A stretch of 64,000 nt of DNA from Sipunculus nudus (GCA_026874595.1 JAPPUL010000073.1:62001-126000), one strand, 5' to 3'; shown: positions 1-10,559, counted from the first letter of the stretch. Translations and numbers: made by a program. Notes: generated from the sequence alone by a model not told the origin.

Positions 1-72
1 AATAGAGCGTTTCCAATGAATCCCAAACAGGAATTCGAACGCACGATTGGCACGGTACTTTCATCACTATAA
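1..72 (+). CDS. C-terminal end of an unidentified protein, cut by the window edge
   Basis: The first frame is open from base 1 and ends at a TAA at 70-72, giving 23 residues that finish in GTVLSSL. I do not recognise the family. The piece is too short to separate a real gene end from a chance open frame, so this is tentative. The following 450 bases (73-522) hold no gene I can support. Confidence 0.25.
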   Translation, partial: NRAFPMNPKQEFERTIGTVLSSL

Positions 73-337
73 TTGAAAATATGTAGAGAGCAGAAATCAA
101 ACCAGGACAAGGTGTTGCAACATAAAACTTGCTTTTCCTTGTTTTCAGGGGGGGCAATACACCGCCACTAACTGTTTTCTAACTTTTCTCTGACTTCCAT
201 ATATGCTGTTAGACTAAGCAGCAAAAGCCCAGTGTTTGTGGGGGTTTTTAGCTGTTTGTAAGTTGACTTCCTCTCACTAAAAACACCCTGTTTTTCTCTG
301 ATTTTTTCTCTTATGTATACCCCTCTCCTGAAAAACA

Positions 338-362
338 CCGTACTTAGAAAAGCGAAGTACGG
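338..362. terminator. Hairpin, possible terminator
   Basis: An 8-bp perfect stem (338-345 with 355-362, arm CCGTACTT) closes a 9-base loop, and a short T run follows. It could end transcription from the left or be a relic of a mobile element edge. There is no strong U tract. Confidence 0.3.
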
Positions 363-522
363 AGCTTTTAGTCATGGGAGCTCAAGGGTTTCGTAATTAA
401 CCGGTTCGCCCCAGTCTATGGGTTGCCGTAAGCCTCCTGAAGCTGCCCATCGAAAGCCCACTGAAAGCGACGTTGCAATCAAAGGGAAAATCTTGTGGCG
501 CATTGTGTACGTATGCATAGCC

Positions 523-1054
523 CTATTGTGCCACCGTCTGGCGGATTATGGTTTTCCATCGCTCTGGAGCAGCATTGCGGATATTACTCAAATATATTTC
601 ATGGTGTGTTTGCCATGCCTTTGGTAAGTCTTCTTCAAGGGTTTCAAATCTGATAAGCGGTAACACTGCGGGGTTTTTGCTTTGTTACAACCTGCTGCGC
701 TGCTTGCTCAAGCATATCTTCAGTGATGCAGTCTGGCTGCATAATCATAAGAGTCCATTTCTAGCCTGCCTTGTCCTTCACGCTGAACGTCTCCATATCA
801 TCGGCCCACCAAAAACCTTCTAGCGGCATAACGCCATAATAAATCTCTAAATCGCTTTTCCTAATCATAAATTTAAGAGCATAAGAAAGAGAGAAAAGCG
901 CCTCTGTCGCATCTTCAAAATGCGATGTATTCAAGCTCTCCTTCTCCATCAATCATTAAAAAATTCATAGCAGGAACATCAGCCATCTCCACGGATTTTA
1001 TCGAAGGTTTATAATAGGCTTTAAGTTACTTTTTTTATAATCAATTTTCTTCAT
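523..1054 (-). pseudogene. GyrI-like / effector-binding domain protein, decayed
   Basis: On the minus strand the segments read, in order: MKKIDYKKS, KPSIKSVEMADVPAMNF, an EDATEALFSLSYALKF block, MPLEGFWWADD, KWTLMIMQPDCITEDM and a C-terminal HHEIYLSNIRNAAPERWKT. This is the order of the roughly 200-residue GyrI-like small-molecule-binding proteins. The blocks lie in different frames. There are frameshifts near 970-1035, an in-frame TAG just after the residues DKAG (about 758-760), and another frame change near 640-660. The middle of the family (the part before HHEIYL) is missing. It cannot make the normal protein. The ATG at 1054 is inferred from family length. Confidence 0.6.
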
Positions 1055-1166
1055 TTGAGACTAAGGAGATTTTTGATAGGCTTTTAAAAAGAAATATATT
1101 TATGAATATCAAATTTATAATAAAATATTAAATTTTACGTTAGTCATAATTAATAAAGGAGAAAAT

Positions 1167-1217
1167 ATGGAAAATTACAATGATGTAAAAATACAACGAA
1201 AGGCTCAAAAGTGTTAA
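1167..1217 (+). pseudogene. Truncated 5' end of an unknown gene
   Basis: A clear AAAGGAG ribosome site stands 6 bases before an ATG, but the frame stops after 16 codons (MENYNDVKIQ...). The AT-rich DNA then gives way to the higher-GC oxidoreductase region at about 1240. I read it as the start of a gene cut off at a junction, but it could be a chance short frame. Confidence 0.3.
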
Positions 1218-1243
1218 TAATCGTATTAACTGTATTAGCATTT

Positions 1244-2270
1244 TTACTCTCCTTCTTTAACAGCGTTCCAATATTGATCCAGCAGATCCTGTGTTTGTAC
1301 AGCGCGGGCAATGCTTTGCAAGGCAGCCTCACCGGCAGGATCTTTTGCAAGCGCGGCAAAATGATCAATCATCCAAACCGTTTGCGGTTTTTCAGTCTCA
1401 ACCACATGATACGCCCATTCTTTAGATGTCTGCATGCCGGTGCGCTTGGTGTAGCCCACTTTATGATCTGGATCATCAAAGCAAAATCCATCCTTCCAAT
1501 CCAACGCATAATCATCCATATGGATCATGCCATCATGCCCCAAAATATCGAGGTCAAGAATGCAAACACCTGCATTATAACCAAAATCAAAGGTGCTGCT
1601 TTTCCCGTCTTCAAAGGCGATATGACCACTGCCGCGGATGATCGCACCCGTTTCCGCGTCGCGCACAATACTGCCGCCCACCGATTTGACAGGCGTATGC
1701 GGTTGTAAAAATTCAACAATCGCCCTCATCGAATACCACGCCGTATCACCGACTGCGCCTGTGGGCTCTTTTTCAGGATTAAAGCGGATATTGCTGCGAT
1801 CCATAAAGGGAAAGAAAAAGCTCGTCTTTACGACTTGTGGCCCCGATTTCGCGCTCTATGCCGCCCTCACGCAAATCTTTTGTGCGCGGGCTGTTGGTGA
1901 AATGCGTCGCATCCATAAAAGCAACACCATGATCTTGCGCGGCTGTAGCCATCTTTTGTACCGATGTGGTGCTATCAAAGGGCTTATCTACTAGTAAGTG
2001 CTTCTTCGCCGCAGCGGCAGCCAGTGCTATATCTTCCTTTACATGTGTGGGCGTGGCAATATACACCGCATCCACATCGGCAGAGGCCAACATCGCCGGC
2101 ACATCATCAAAGACGATATCAATGCCATGCTCGCTGGCAAAACTTTGTGCAGATTCTAGGCGGCGGCTCGCAACGCCTGCGATGATAGCGGCGTCTGATC
2201 TTTTGATGGCGTCGGCAACCACAGCGGCAATCATGCCTGAGCCAATAACCCCTATACGAAGTTGTGTCAT
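1244..2270 (-). pseudogene. Gfo/Idh/MocA family oxidoreductase, frameshifted
   Basis: The N-terminal half (2270 to about 1842) has the Rossmann start IGVIGSGMIAAVVADAI, then YIATPTHV and LVDKPF, the usual family marks for NAD(P) binding and the catalytic Lys region. The second half (1804 to 1244) is the C-terminal substrate and dimer domain (FMDRSNIRFNPEKEPTGAVG). The two halves are in different frames. They join if one base is removed from the C run at 1841-1844, which gives about 342 residues, normal for the family. Its likely role is oxidation or reduction of a sugar-like substrate. GC content is clearly above its surroundings, suggesting transfer. A sequencing slip in the C run is the alternative explanation. 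Confidence 0.85.
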
Positions 2271-2523
2271 AGCCTATCTCCTTTAAACACATTTTGAATA
2301 TCTATATTTTCAGTATTGGATATTTTGTGATATTTTAAAAGTAGATTGATTTTATAAAAGCAATAAAAAATATGAATATCTATAACAAAGACCTTAATAC
2401 CCTTATGCTCTTTATTATTATCTGATACCCGGAAGAGTCAAAACACTACATCCCAAAATATTTGATAGAAGCAATCCCTATTATTATCTGATAGCCATCA
2501 GTAATTTCACTCATCACTTATTC
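2271..2523. other. Intergenic DNA, nothing recognised
   Basis: AT-rich gap upstream of the oxidoreductase and downstream of the ABC importer. A nine-base phrase (TTATCTGAT) occurs twice, at about 2418 and 2484. I see no gene or convincing terminator. Confidence 0.4.
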
Positions 2524-3264
2524 CTAATGATTTAGTATTTTAGATAAAAATAGTTTAGAGCGTTCACCGCGTTCAGTTTCAAAAAACTCTTTTTTACTAC
2601 AATCTTCTTCGATTCTACCCTCATCCATAAAAATAACTCTATCAGCAACTCTCTTCGCAAATCCCATTTCGTGAGTTACAACCATCATAGTCATACCATC
2701 ATTTGCCAGTTCAACCATCACATCTAATACCTCATTAATCATCTCAGGATCAAGTGCAGATGTTGGCTCATCAAACAGCATAGCAATCGGATCTATAGCA
2801 AGTCCCCGAGCAATAGCAACACGCTGTTGTTGCCCCCCTGATAACTCACTAGGGTATTTCTTAGCATGCTCTTTAAGACCAACTCTTTCTAATAGTTCTA
2901 TAGAGCGTTTTTGGGCATTATTTGCATCACGTCCAAGCACTTTAGTTTGTGCAAGAGATATATTATCTGACACTCTTAAGTGGGGAAATAGCTCAAAATG
3001 TTGAAAAACCATACCAATACGAGATCGTAGTTTAGGTAAATTCGTTTTTTTATGATTAACTTGAATACGCTCTTCTAACACTTCAACAAAGATTTCGCCT
3101 TGCTGAATTGGCTCAAGGCCATTAACACATTGAATTAGTGTGCTTTTACCCGAGCCAGAAGGCCCGCAAACAACAACAACTTCACCCTTATTAATTTCCA
3201 AATTGCAGTTATTTAGTACTTGAAAATCACCAAACCATTTGCTTACATTGTTAAATTTAATCAT
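2524..3264 (-). CDS. gltL: Polar amino acid ABC transporter, ATP-binding protein
   Basis: 246 residues with all the motor motifs of the GlnQ/GltL branch: Walker [10 protein letters not shown] at about residue 33, signature [14 protein letters not shown], Walker [15 protein letters not shown] and the switch His in [10 protein letters not shown]. It powers uptake of acidic or other polar amino acids with the two permeases upstream. Its start overlaps the end of the preceding permease gene by 4 bases, the usual sign of coupled translation. It is the last gene of the ridA-gltIJKL run. The gltL name rests on operon order and on the GltI-like binding protein; glnQ-type specificity is the alternative. 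Confidence 0.9.
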   Translation of the reverse strand: MIKFNNVSKWFGDFQVLNNCNLEINKGEVVVVCGPSGSGKSTLIQCVNGLEPIQQGEIFVEVLEERIQVNHKKTNLPKLRSRIGMVFQHFELFPHLRVSDNISLAQTKVLGRDANNAQKRSIELLERVGLKEHAKKYPSELSGGQQQRVAIARGLAIDPIAMLFDEPTSALDPEMINEVLDVMVELANDGMTMMVVTHEMGFAKRVADRVIFMDEGRIEEDCSKKEFFETERGERSKLFLSKILNH

Positions 3265-3920
3265 GTTTTAATTTTCCTTTGTAGGTAGGCTATTGAAGAA
3301 GACGCTATTATACAGATGATAAAATAAACTACCGCAACTGTTGAGTAGAGTTCTACCAGCCTATTTTCGCTGTTAGCAACGATACTTGCATTAACTAAAA
3401 AGTCATGTAGCCCAACAACATACACCAAAGAAGTATCTTGAAACAAAACAACCGCCTGGGTTAATAAAATTGGCACCATATTCCGAAAAGCCTGTGGCAA
3501 TACAATATAACGCATATTCTGCTGATATGTTAAACCAAGAGCCTCACCTGCACGAACCTGCCCAGTTTTTATACTTTGAATGCCTGCACGAATAATCTCG
3601 CAATAATAGGCTGACTCAAACATAATAAAAGCAATTAATACTGAACTAAAACTGCCTACAGACCTACCAACGATATATGGCACCAGAAAATAGAACCAAA
3701 AAATTACTAGAATTAAAGGCATTGAACGAAAGAAATTTACATATGAGCCTGCTATAAAAGATAAACTCTTAAAACCAGAAAGACGGCACAACGCAAGCAA
3801 TGTTCCGAAAATAGTACCTCCAATAATTGCTATAAAGGTCAATATAAGCGTTAATCCCATACCCTCAGCAAGGAAGCCTGCTGATTCAATAATTATATTA
3901 AAATCAAAATCTGAAAACAT
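3261..3920 (-). CDS. gltK: Amino acid ABC transporter permease (GltK-like)
   Basis: 219 residues with about five hydrophobic helices and the His/Glu/Gln-type permease EAA loop ([26 protein letters not shown]), the contact for the ATPase. The length fits GltK. It lies directly next to gltJ (adjacent bases) and overlaps gltL by 4 bases. It would form the heteromeric inner-membrane channel with GltJ. Confidence 0.88.
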   Translation of the reverse strand: MFSDFDFNIIIESAGFLAEGMGLTLILTFIAIIGGTIFGTLLALCRLSGFKSLSFIAGSYVNFFRSMPLILVIFWFYFLVPYIVGRSVGSFSSVLIAFIMFESAYYCEIIRAGIQSIKTGQVRAGEALGLTYQQNMRYIVLPQAFRNMVPILLTQAVVLFQDTSLVYVVGLHDFLVNASIVANSENRLVELYSTVAVVYFIICIIASSSIAYLQRKIKT

Positions 3921-4643
3921 TTATTTAGTTCCAAGCGATACTAATCCAGGTATGGCAACACGGCTTTCTACTACTTTCATCACAGTCATTACAATAAATG
4001 TAATTGCTATATATAATACTGTGGCTGCGGTGAAGGCTTCAAAGCCCTGAAAGGTATATTCTTCTATTTGTCTAGTTTGAGCTGTTAATTCTAAAACACC
4101 AATAGTTAATGCTAGTGATGAATTTTTAAAAATACCTAAAAATTCACTAGTCATTGGCGGAATAATTGTTCGATAACTAACAGGTAATAAAATATATCTG
4201 TATACTTGTAACTGTGTTAAGCCAATTGCTTTTGATGCTGCCTTTTGTCCGGCAGGAATAGCATTAATTCCCGCACGAACTTGTTCGGCAACTCTAGATG
4301 ATGTATAGGTCCCAAGACAAATAACTGCTGTAGTAACCTCTGGCAGGGGCATTTCTCTTTTAACCCATATACCCCAGTCCGCAGGCAATAATTCAGGAAC
4401 TACAAAATACCAAATAAACATCTGAACTAGTAAAGGTATATTCCGAAAAAGTGAAACATAGGCGGTCCCAAAAGAACGAGAAAAACGATTGTCTACTGTT
4501 CTTATGATGCCTACCAAAGAACCCAGTATGAAGGCAATGACCCAAGCTAATGCTGCAACTGTTATGGTCCAGCCAAGACCAGATAATAACCAGTCAAAAT
4601 AAGGCTCCGTAAAAATAATACCCCAGTTCCAGTTATAGTTCAT
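3921..4643 (-). CDS. gltJ: Amino acid ABC transporter permease (GltJ-like)
   Basis: 240 residues, strongly hydrophobic, with the permease coupling loop KAIGLTQLQVYRYILLPVSYR and a long periplasmic segment after the second helix, as in GltJ. It is the first of the two permeases and follows the binding protein after 41 bases. With GltK and GltL it would import glutamate/aspartate-like amino acids. Confidence 0.88.
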   Translation of the reverse strand: MNYNWNWGIIFTEPYFDWLLSGLGWTITVAALAWVIAFILGSLVGIIRTVDNRFSRSFGTAYVSLFRNIPLLVQMFIWYFVVPELLPADWGIWVKREMPLPEVTTAVICLGTYTSSRVAEQVRAGINAIPAGQKAASKAIGLTQLQVYRYILLPVSYRTIIPPMTSEFLGIFKNSSLALTIGVLELTAQTRQIEEYTFQGFEAFTAATVLYIAITFIVMTVMKVVESRVAIPGLVSLGTK

Positions 4644-4684
4644 AGTTATAGATTAATAATTATTATCTAATTTTAATTTATAAA

Positions 4685-5578
4685 TTAATGTGAAAATGCC
4701 TGAACTTCAAATGCAGTTCGCAAAGTATCACTTAGTGGCATATTAATATTGTTTGGCCCTGGCTCAAACCATTTTGCATAAATCCTATGCAGAGTGCCAT
4801 CACGCATCATATCTGCTAATTTAGCATCCCCAAGTCTGCGAAATAAAGAGTCCCCTTGAGGAACCATAATACCATAAGGATCAAAACTAAGATAACGTCC
4901 TACTACTTTATATCTCCCTTTCCTTTTAGCTTTCGCTATTAATGCATATAGCTTTGCAGAATCAGCTGCAAATGCATCTACTCGCCCAGATGTTAAAGAT
5001 GCCCAGCCCTCTGCCATACCTTTAACCATCACAAATTTAATCTTTAATCTCTTTTCTCTTGCAATCTCTTTAACTGCTTTTTCATTGGTCGTGCCTAATG
5101 CAAGAGCTATAGCTTTCCCATTCATATCCTCTATTCTATTTATCCTAGAGCGTTTAGGTACTGCTAATTTTGTTCCAGTAATAAAAGTAGTAGAAAGATA
5201 ATCTACTTGTTTACGACGTGTTAAATTATGTGTTGTAGTGCCACACTCCATATCCAAAGTGCCATTAGCTATTAATGGAATACGAGTTTGAGCTGTTATT
5301 GGCACATATTTAATCTTAAGATTCGGTTTGCCTACTACTTTTTTAATCTCTTCGATAATCTCTGCGCAAATATCTAAAGTATAGCCTTCTGGCTTGCCTT
5401 GTCTGTTATAGTAGGAAAATGGAACTGAAGATCTACGGTGCCCTACATTAATAACACCTCTTTTAGCAATGCGTTTAAGAACAAAAGAATTTTCAATATT
5501 ATCAGCTTTTGCAATTGTTATTAAAGACATAGACAAAGTGATAATTACTGTAACACTAGTTAATATTTTTAGTTTCAT
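4685..5578 (-). CDS. gltI: Glutamate/aspartate-type periplasmic binding protein
   Basis: 297 residues. It has a Sec signal peptide (lysines then a hydrophobic stretch ending near ITIAKA), followed by an SBP type 3 domain: INVGHRRSSVPFSYY, GYTLDIC, LDMECGTTTHN and MRDGTLHRIYAKWF. These blocks match the GltI subfamily, which binds L-Glu/L-Asp. The SD AAGGAG sits before the ATG. It is the second gene of the run, 66 bases after ridA. Specificity is inferred from the subfamily. Confidence 0.88.
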   Translation of the reverse strand: MKLKILTSVTVIITLSMSLITIAKADNIENSFVLKRIAKRGVINVGHRRSSVPFSYYNRQGKPEGYTLDICAEIIEEIKKVVGKPNLKIKYVPITAQTRIPLIANGTLDMECGTTTHNLTRRKQVDYLSTTFITGTKLAVPKRSRINRIEDMNGKAIALALGTTNEKAVKEIAREKRLKIKFVMVKGMAEGWASLTSGRVDAFAADSAKLYALIAKAKRKGRYKVVGRYLSFDPYGIMVPQGDSLFRRLGDAKLADMMRDGTLHRIYAKWFEPGPNNINMPLSDTLRTAFEVQAFSH

Positions 5579-5644
5579 AAAAAACTCCTTATTTTTTAAA
5601 ATTACAATATCGTTTATCCCAGCAACGACCCTCAGTTTTGTAAA

Positions 5645-6121
5645 TTATATACTAATTTTAAAGGTTGCCTCTACTTCAACTGCTGCTCCCAAAGGCAATG
5701 ATGAACACCCAACAGCTGCACGAGCATGGACTCCCAAGTCTCCAAAAACAGCTGTCATTAATTCAGATGCACCATTTAGTATTTGAGGATGCTCTTTAAA
5801 ATCTTTATGTGAACTCACAAAACCACCAATACGTACACAGCGTTCAACGCGTTCAAGGTCTCCGTTACAAGCGGCATTAAGTTGAGATAAAACATTAATT
5901 GCACAAATGTATGCAGCCTTAATACCATCTTCAAGTGATACATTTTTTCCAAGCTGTCCTGAATACTTAAGCTCACCTGCCACCATCGGAAGCTGGCCTG
6001 ATATAACTACCAACCCATCAACTATTTGATATGGTTGATAACTAGCAATACTTTGTGGTGGGAACCCAAGTATAATTCCTAGCTCTTCCAAACGCTGTTT
6101 AATATTATTTTTATTTGTCAT
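5645..6121 (-). CDS. RidA/YjgF family protein (long form)
   Basis: 158 residues of the YjgF/YER057c/UK114 fold. VVISGQLPM lies near residue 35, and the C-terminal half carries the conserved Arg-containing HARAAVGCSSLPLGAAVEVEA. Classic RidA hydrolyses reactive enamine/imine intermediates made by PLP enzymes. This longer subgroup often sits in amino-acid catabolic or transport operons, and its own reaction is not settled. It is the first gene of the gltIJKL run, so it may deal with side products of the imported amino acid. Confidence 0.82.
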   Translation of the reverse strand: MTNKNNIKQRLEELGIILGFPPQSIASYQPYQIVDGLVVISGQLPMVAGELKYSGQLGKNVSLEDGIKAAYICAINVLSQLNAACNGDLERVERCVRIGGFVSSHKDFKEHPQILNGASELMTAVFGDLGVHARAAVGCSSLPLGAAVEVEATFKISI

Positions 6122-6308
6122 CCGCTATTATAAAGTATATTGCAAATTAGCTGTTTTTAATCAGCTTCTTTAACCTACTCAATTTTAATTTTTGTTTCAA
6201 GTAATTCCATATTTTTTTTCAGTTATTTCTCATAAATACACTCGCAAATAACTTTTTTTTAATCAAAAGACACAACTGTCTACGACAACTCAAATTAGAT
6301 TGACAGCC

Positions 6309-6460
6309 TTATTTCATAAAATAATATTCAGCAATCTTTTCATCTAATCCTTGATAGTAATATCGTTTAGTAAATTTAATGATAATCTCATTATTCCCAA
6401 CCTCAGAAGGTATTTTGTAATCTAAATATTTATGAGGATGAATGTGATTATAGAAAAACT
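6309..6460 (-). pseudogene. IS3-like transposase remnant, C-terminal end
   Basis: Reading the minus strand gives FYNHIHPHKYLDYKIPSEV, the typical end of an IS3-group integrase core (the Y-N-x-x-R-P-H-x-x-L block, with the Arg lost here), then about 30 residues to a TAA at 6309-6311. A stop stands just upstream at about 6465, so only the tail survives. The family call rests on one motif. Confidence 0.45.
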
Positions 6461-6539
6461 AAGCTCTTGCAAAGCAAAATTCAATACTGTTTTTGATGTT
6501 AAACTAGATTAACGAAACTTCTTTCGTTTGCTAATCTAT

Positions 6540-7054
6540 AGCCATGACATTATAAAGTATGTTTATAGAAGGGTCATTAGACTGCCTGGCTCGTGTCATC
6601 CCAAGAAACGCGACACTTTCATTTTGGGCTTCTTTAATGATGTTGATGTGATCCATATAGCGTTTTCTGATTACCACACGAGCATACTAAGCGAGGAAAG
6701 TGACTCTAATAAACTTTATGATCTGAGGTCCGATCTGAATAGTTATCAGGTTTATTCTTCTTATCAGTTTGAATTATCAGTTCGAACTTTTGGTGGAACT
6801 CTATTTTAATGGTTAGAAACGGGAAACTCTAAACTCGGTTCTGGATGCCTGTGTTGCAGTATATAGCAGCGACTCGATGAAGACGGGCAGGTAGATTTCA
6901 AAGGAAAGCTAAAGCATAGAATATACGGTTTTCTTACTTCAATTTTGCCTATACATCAATGCTGAGTGGGCGAAGCTGTTGATATTCCTGAATTTCCTTA
7001 TTCCGAAACTGCCCACACTTAAAGAAGAGGAGTGCTACAAAAGGAGGATCTGAA
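6540..7054 (+). pseudogene. Type I restriction enzyme R subunit (HsdR), C-terminal relic
   Basis: Three blocks in different frames follow each other in the order of the C-terminal region of DEAD-box HsdR proteins. They are KKRDTFILGFFND with SEESDSNKLYDLRSDL (6600-6745), then VLDACVAVYSSD and DEDGQVDFKGK (6838-6920), then NAEWAKLLIFLNFLIPKLP (6958-7010). At least three frameshifts separate them and a stop follows at about 7052. No N-terminal nuclease or helicase part is present. It is a different HsdR lineage from the intact EcoR124-type gene at 33329-36415. Confidence 0.6.
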
Positions 7055-7074
7055 GCAATTTCTTTTTTAATTAA

Positions 7075-7305
7075 GTAATGACCACTCACCAGCTATTAAC
7101 ATGATGCTACTAAGTCTCTTTCCCTTTATTATAAACATTAATTGGGCTTTTGAGCATTTCACAACTATCTCAAAATAGACTTTTCTATTTCGTTTTAGTA
7201 AACCAAATACCTATGTTTTAGCAGCTGTTCCAAGTTCACACTACCTCTTACTCTTCTTGCTCCAAAATAACTTTCATAGCATCCAAACTTACCACTGCGT
7301 TTTTT
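7075..7305 (-). pseudogene. IS1595-like transposase remnant (DDE region)
   Basis: The minus strand reads YESYFGARRVRGSVN at 7239-7280. This is very close to the ExYFG-RR-RG hallmark that follows the first catalytic Asp/Glu of ISXO2/IS1595 transposases. Downstream blocks continue in another frame with several stops. It lies in opposite orientation to the second remnant at 10560-10745. Confidence 0.5.
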
Positions 7306-7456
7306 TAATTCTCAAGTAAATTATTAACACGTATAACCTTAATTTATGGAATATATTTTGTGAACGCTTGTAATATCGATTTTTTAGTTTATTAATAATA
7401 CTTTAGAGTATAGCAAAATAGCCTAAGTAAACCCTTTTTTAATGCTTAAGAGATTT

Positions 7457-8759
7457 TTACATACTATTGGGAAGATATAAAACTATTATTGGAAAGACAG
7501 TTATAATAAATAAAAACAAAAGCATTATTAGGAAAAAAAGGTATTGTTGCTTTTGCAATGTAAAATATATTGTTCTCAGTTAAAGATTGTATTACGAATA
7601 GATTAAAACCTACCGGTGGGGTGATTTGAGCAATTTCTACGACCACTACTAAAAATATTCCAAACCAAATTGGATCAATTCCAACAACTGCAATCATCGG
7701 CATAATAATTGAAGTTGTTAAAACCACTATAGAAATTCCATCTAGAAAAAGTCCTAACATAATAAAAAATAATGTTAATGCAAATAATAATTGATATTTT
7801 GATAAATTTAATTCTCCTATCCATTCAGCCAAAGAGCTTGGTAGTCCTGTGAAACCCATGGCTACAGTAAGAAAAGAAGCTCCTGTAAGTATAAATGCTA
7901 TCATGCATGATGTTTTGGTTGCTGCCATAAGCCCTTCTTTGAAAATACTCCAATTCAAGGACTTATTTCTCCAAGATAGCAAAAGAGAAAAAATTATCCC
8001 AAGCGAAGCCGCATCTGTAGGTGAGGCTATCCCTAAATAAATAGAACCTACTACTACAACGATTAGTAAAAACACAGGTATTAGCTTGCTGGATAGTTTA
8101 ATTTTTTGGATAAAAGAATTTTTGTTATCCATATCTTCTTTAGGTATCTTATCCTTTTTCCTTAAAGACCAAAATATGACATACCCTACAAAACAAAATG
8201 ATAAGAGTATACCTGGAAATATTCCTGCAACAAATAATCTTGCAATTGATTGTTCAGTTGCTGCACCATAAACAATTAAAACTATTGAAGGAGGGATTAA
8301 TAAACCTAAAGTTGCTGATGATGCTAAGGTTCCAATCATTAATTCTTTAGGATATCCTCTTTTAGAAAGTTCATTTAAAGATACTTTGCCGATAGTTGCA
8401 GCAGTAGCGGCGGAGGAACCAGATACTGCTGCGAACAAACCACTGCCAAAAATATTTACATGTAATAATTTCCCTGGAAGATATTTAATCCAAGGCGAGA
8501 GCCCTGTGAATATATCATCAGTTATGTTTGAACGAAAAAGAATTTCACCCATCCAAATAAAAAGAGGAAGTGCAGCAAGTGCCCAGGAATTACTATTTCC
8601 CCAAATGCTTGTTGCTAATATTTGACCAACCGATACATCTGTAAAGAAAACGATAGCAGCAATACCTACACCAACTAAAGAAAATGCAACCCATAAACCA
8701 ATAGACAATAGTGCAAATAAAACTATTATCAGAATTAGAGATAGAAATATAACAGACAT
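7457..8759 (-). CDS. dctM: TRAP transporter large permease DctM, frameshifted at the 3' end
   Basis: About 430 residues, hydrophobic throughout, with the DctM blocks IWMGEILFRSNI, FAAVSGSSAATAATIGK, LIPPSIVLIVYG and EIAQITPPVGFNLFVI. It is the main membrane channel of a tripartite Na+-driven uptake system. The frame in force stops at 7464, but the last 28 residues look wrong for the family. Moving one base in the A7 run at 7533-7539 restores a hydrophobic tail ending at 7457. The damage may be mild or a run-length error. It lies 11 bases after dctQ. Confidence 0.8.
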
Positions 8760-8770
8760 ATTCGGTTACG

Positions 8771-9316
8771 TTAATTTAATGATTTTATTCTATATAGAGC
8801 AATTGATAAATTATCTAGTAAAGCAATAGCTAATATTATTAGTCCAACTAATAATGGAGTTTGAGGTATCCATAAAGGTATTGAAATTATTCCAGTTGTC
8901 TTATCTCCAAATTCAATTGTTTCAATTATTAATTCTATCATATAAAAAGATGCATAACAAGTTATAAGGGTAGCTATAAATAAAGATGCAATTTCGAAAA
9001 ATTTCTGCTGGCTTTCAGTCAACCAATTTATTACTATACTCACTTTTATATGGCCATTATTCTTTAAGGTATAGGCCAAAGATAAAAAGGAAGCTGCTGC
9101 AAATAAAAACCCTGTAAAATCTGAATAAGAAGGTATATTTAAATCTAGAATTAAATCATCTAGAATTAGTAAAGATAGCTTATCAATAAACACAAATAAC
9201 ACTTGTAAAAATACTATGATTACAATCATGACTATGCATGTAGCAGCCAATACTCCGCTACTTAAATATAAAAGATTAAGAACTTTTCTTATCATAAGAT
9301 CTTTACAAGCATTCAA
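8771..9316 (-). CDS. dctQ: TRAP transporter small permease (DctQ-like)
   Basis: 181 residues with four predicted membrane helices, the middle pair separated by a hydrophilic stretch (LTESQQKFFEIASLF), as in the DctQ family. It lies between the binding-protein gene and dctM in the usual P-Q-M order. The start at 9316 is the longest choice; an ATG eight codons in (at MIRK) is also possible. It would help dock the periplasmic protein to DctM. Confidence 0.75.
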   Translation of the reverse strand: MNACKDLMIRKVLNLLYLSSGVLAATCIVMIVIIVFLQVLFVFIDKLSLLILDDLILDLNIPSYSDFTGFLFAAASFLSLAYTLKNNGHIKVSIVINWLTESQQKFFEIASLFIATLITCYASFYMIELIIETIEFGDKTTGIISIPLWIPQTPLLVGLIILAIALLDNLSIALYRIKSLN

Positions 9317-9333
9317 ATTAGTTTAAAGCAAAC

Positions 9334-10307
9334 TTAACTGTTCAAGTACTTTTCTAACATTCTTTTACCATCTTCACTAGCATTTTTTTTCCAATCTTCA
9401 ATCATTTTTTGACCAATCGATTGTAATTGTAATTTTAATTTATCACTTGGCATAGCAACTTTAATGCCTTTGTTTTTTAATTGTCGGGTCTTTTGAGAAG
9501 TTTCCTTCTTACTCATTGTCCAACCTCTTTGTTCTGCTTTTTTAGCTGCTTGGATTATTTTCTGTTGCTCATTTGCACTTAATCTTTCGAAAGCTTTTCT
9601 ATTGATTACAACTATATTTTTGGGAATCCACGCTTGGATATCAGTATAGTGTGATAAGTAATCCCATACTTTTGAATTCACGCCAGTTGATGGAGAAGTA
9701 ATCATAGCCTCCACTCTGCCAGTGCTAAAAGCCTGAGGTATATCTGGTACTTCGACCTGAGTAGCAACAGCCCCAACCAAACTTGCGAATTTTGCTAAAC
9801 TAGAATTATAACTTCTAAATTTAAGTTTGGACAAATCCCTAATATCATTAATTTTTTCTTTGTATACAAACCTTGGGGTGGCCAAGGTACTGCTTACAAA
9901 ACTTTCATATTTTGTTTTGCAAGTAACTTCTCAACATAAAATTTTTGTATATCCCAAAGTTTTTTAGCTTCTTCGTAATTAGTAACTAAAAATGGTATTG
10001 AGTCAAGTCCAAAAATATTATTGTCATTATTTAGCAGTGAAAGGAAGAACTCACCAGATTGCACTTGATTACTTCTAACAGCCCTTGCAATTTCAGGATG
10101 TTTAAAAAGTGAGGCAGCTGAATGTACTTTTATTTTAATTTTGTTGTTAGTAAGATTTTTGACATCAGTTACAAACTGATGAATATTTTTAGTATGAAAT
10201 GTAACATCAGGATATGGAGTAGCCATATTCCAAGAGATTGCAAAACTTAGTTTACTAAAAACCAAACAAAATGAAATTACCAAGATCTTTATTAAATAAC
10301 TTTTCAT
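9334..10307 (-). pseudogene. dctP: TRAP transporter substrate-binding protein DctP, broken
   Basis: The N-terminal part has a signal peptide (MKSYLIKILVISFCLVF...) and the DctP start ISWNMATPYPDVTFHT. GGAGG stands upstream of the ATG at 10307. The frame ends at a TAA (9894-9896) exactly where relatives carry a Tyr before AVPWPPQGLYTKK. That sequence continues in the same frame after the stop, then shifts by one base in the T6 run at 9852-9857. The C-terminal part (NDIRDLSKLKFRSYNS ... ARVEAMITSP-like region) is otherwise normal. Two lesions make this a pseudogene and would disable the whole TRAP system. Confidence 0.85.
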
Positions 10308-10524
10308 GATCATAACCTCCAAATGAATTAATAAAATAAAAAAGTAAGTAAATAATTAAAGATTAACTATATACTAAATCTAATCTTTAATTATGACAAT
10401 TATAACAATTTTTGTTTTAAAAAAAGTTATTTTTTACAATTTATTAATAAATTAGCAAAAAATTAGCAAAATCTTGTTAAGATTATAATAATATTATTAA
10501 TATAATATGCTCAAGGTTCTATCC

Positions 10525-10556
10525 TAGTTAAACATAGAACAATCTATGTTTAACTA
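10525..10556. repeat. Perfect 13-bp inverted repeat
   Basis: TAGTTAAACATAG (10525-10537) is mirrored at 10544-10556 with a 6-base spacer. No T tract follows, so it is not a typical terminator. It lies just before the IS1595-like remnant and upstream of the MarR gene, so it could be an operator or a relic of an insertion end. Confidence 0.6.
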
Positions 10557-10559
10557 CTT

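Noticed and set aside
418-823. Plus-strand frames at 418-627 and 548-823
   Set aside because: They lie antisense to the GyrI-like relic, whose conserved blocks explain the region.
1211-1708. 165-residue plus-strand gene
   Set aside because: It is the antisense shadow of the oxidoreductase, which has clear family motifs.
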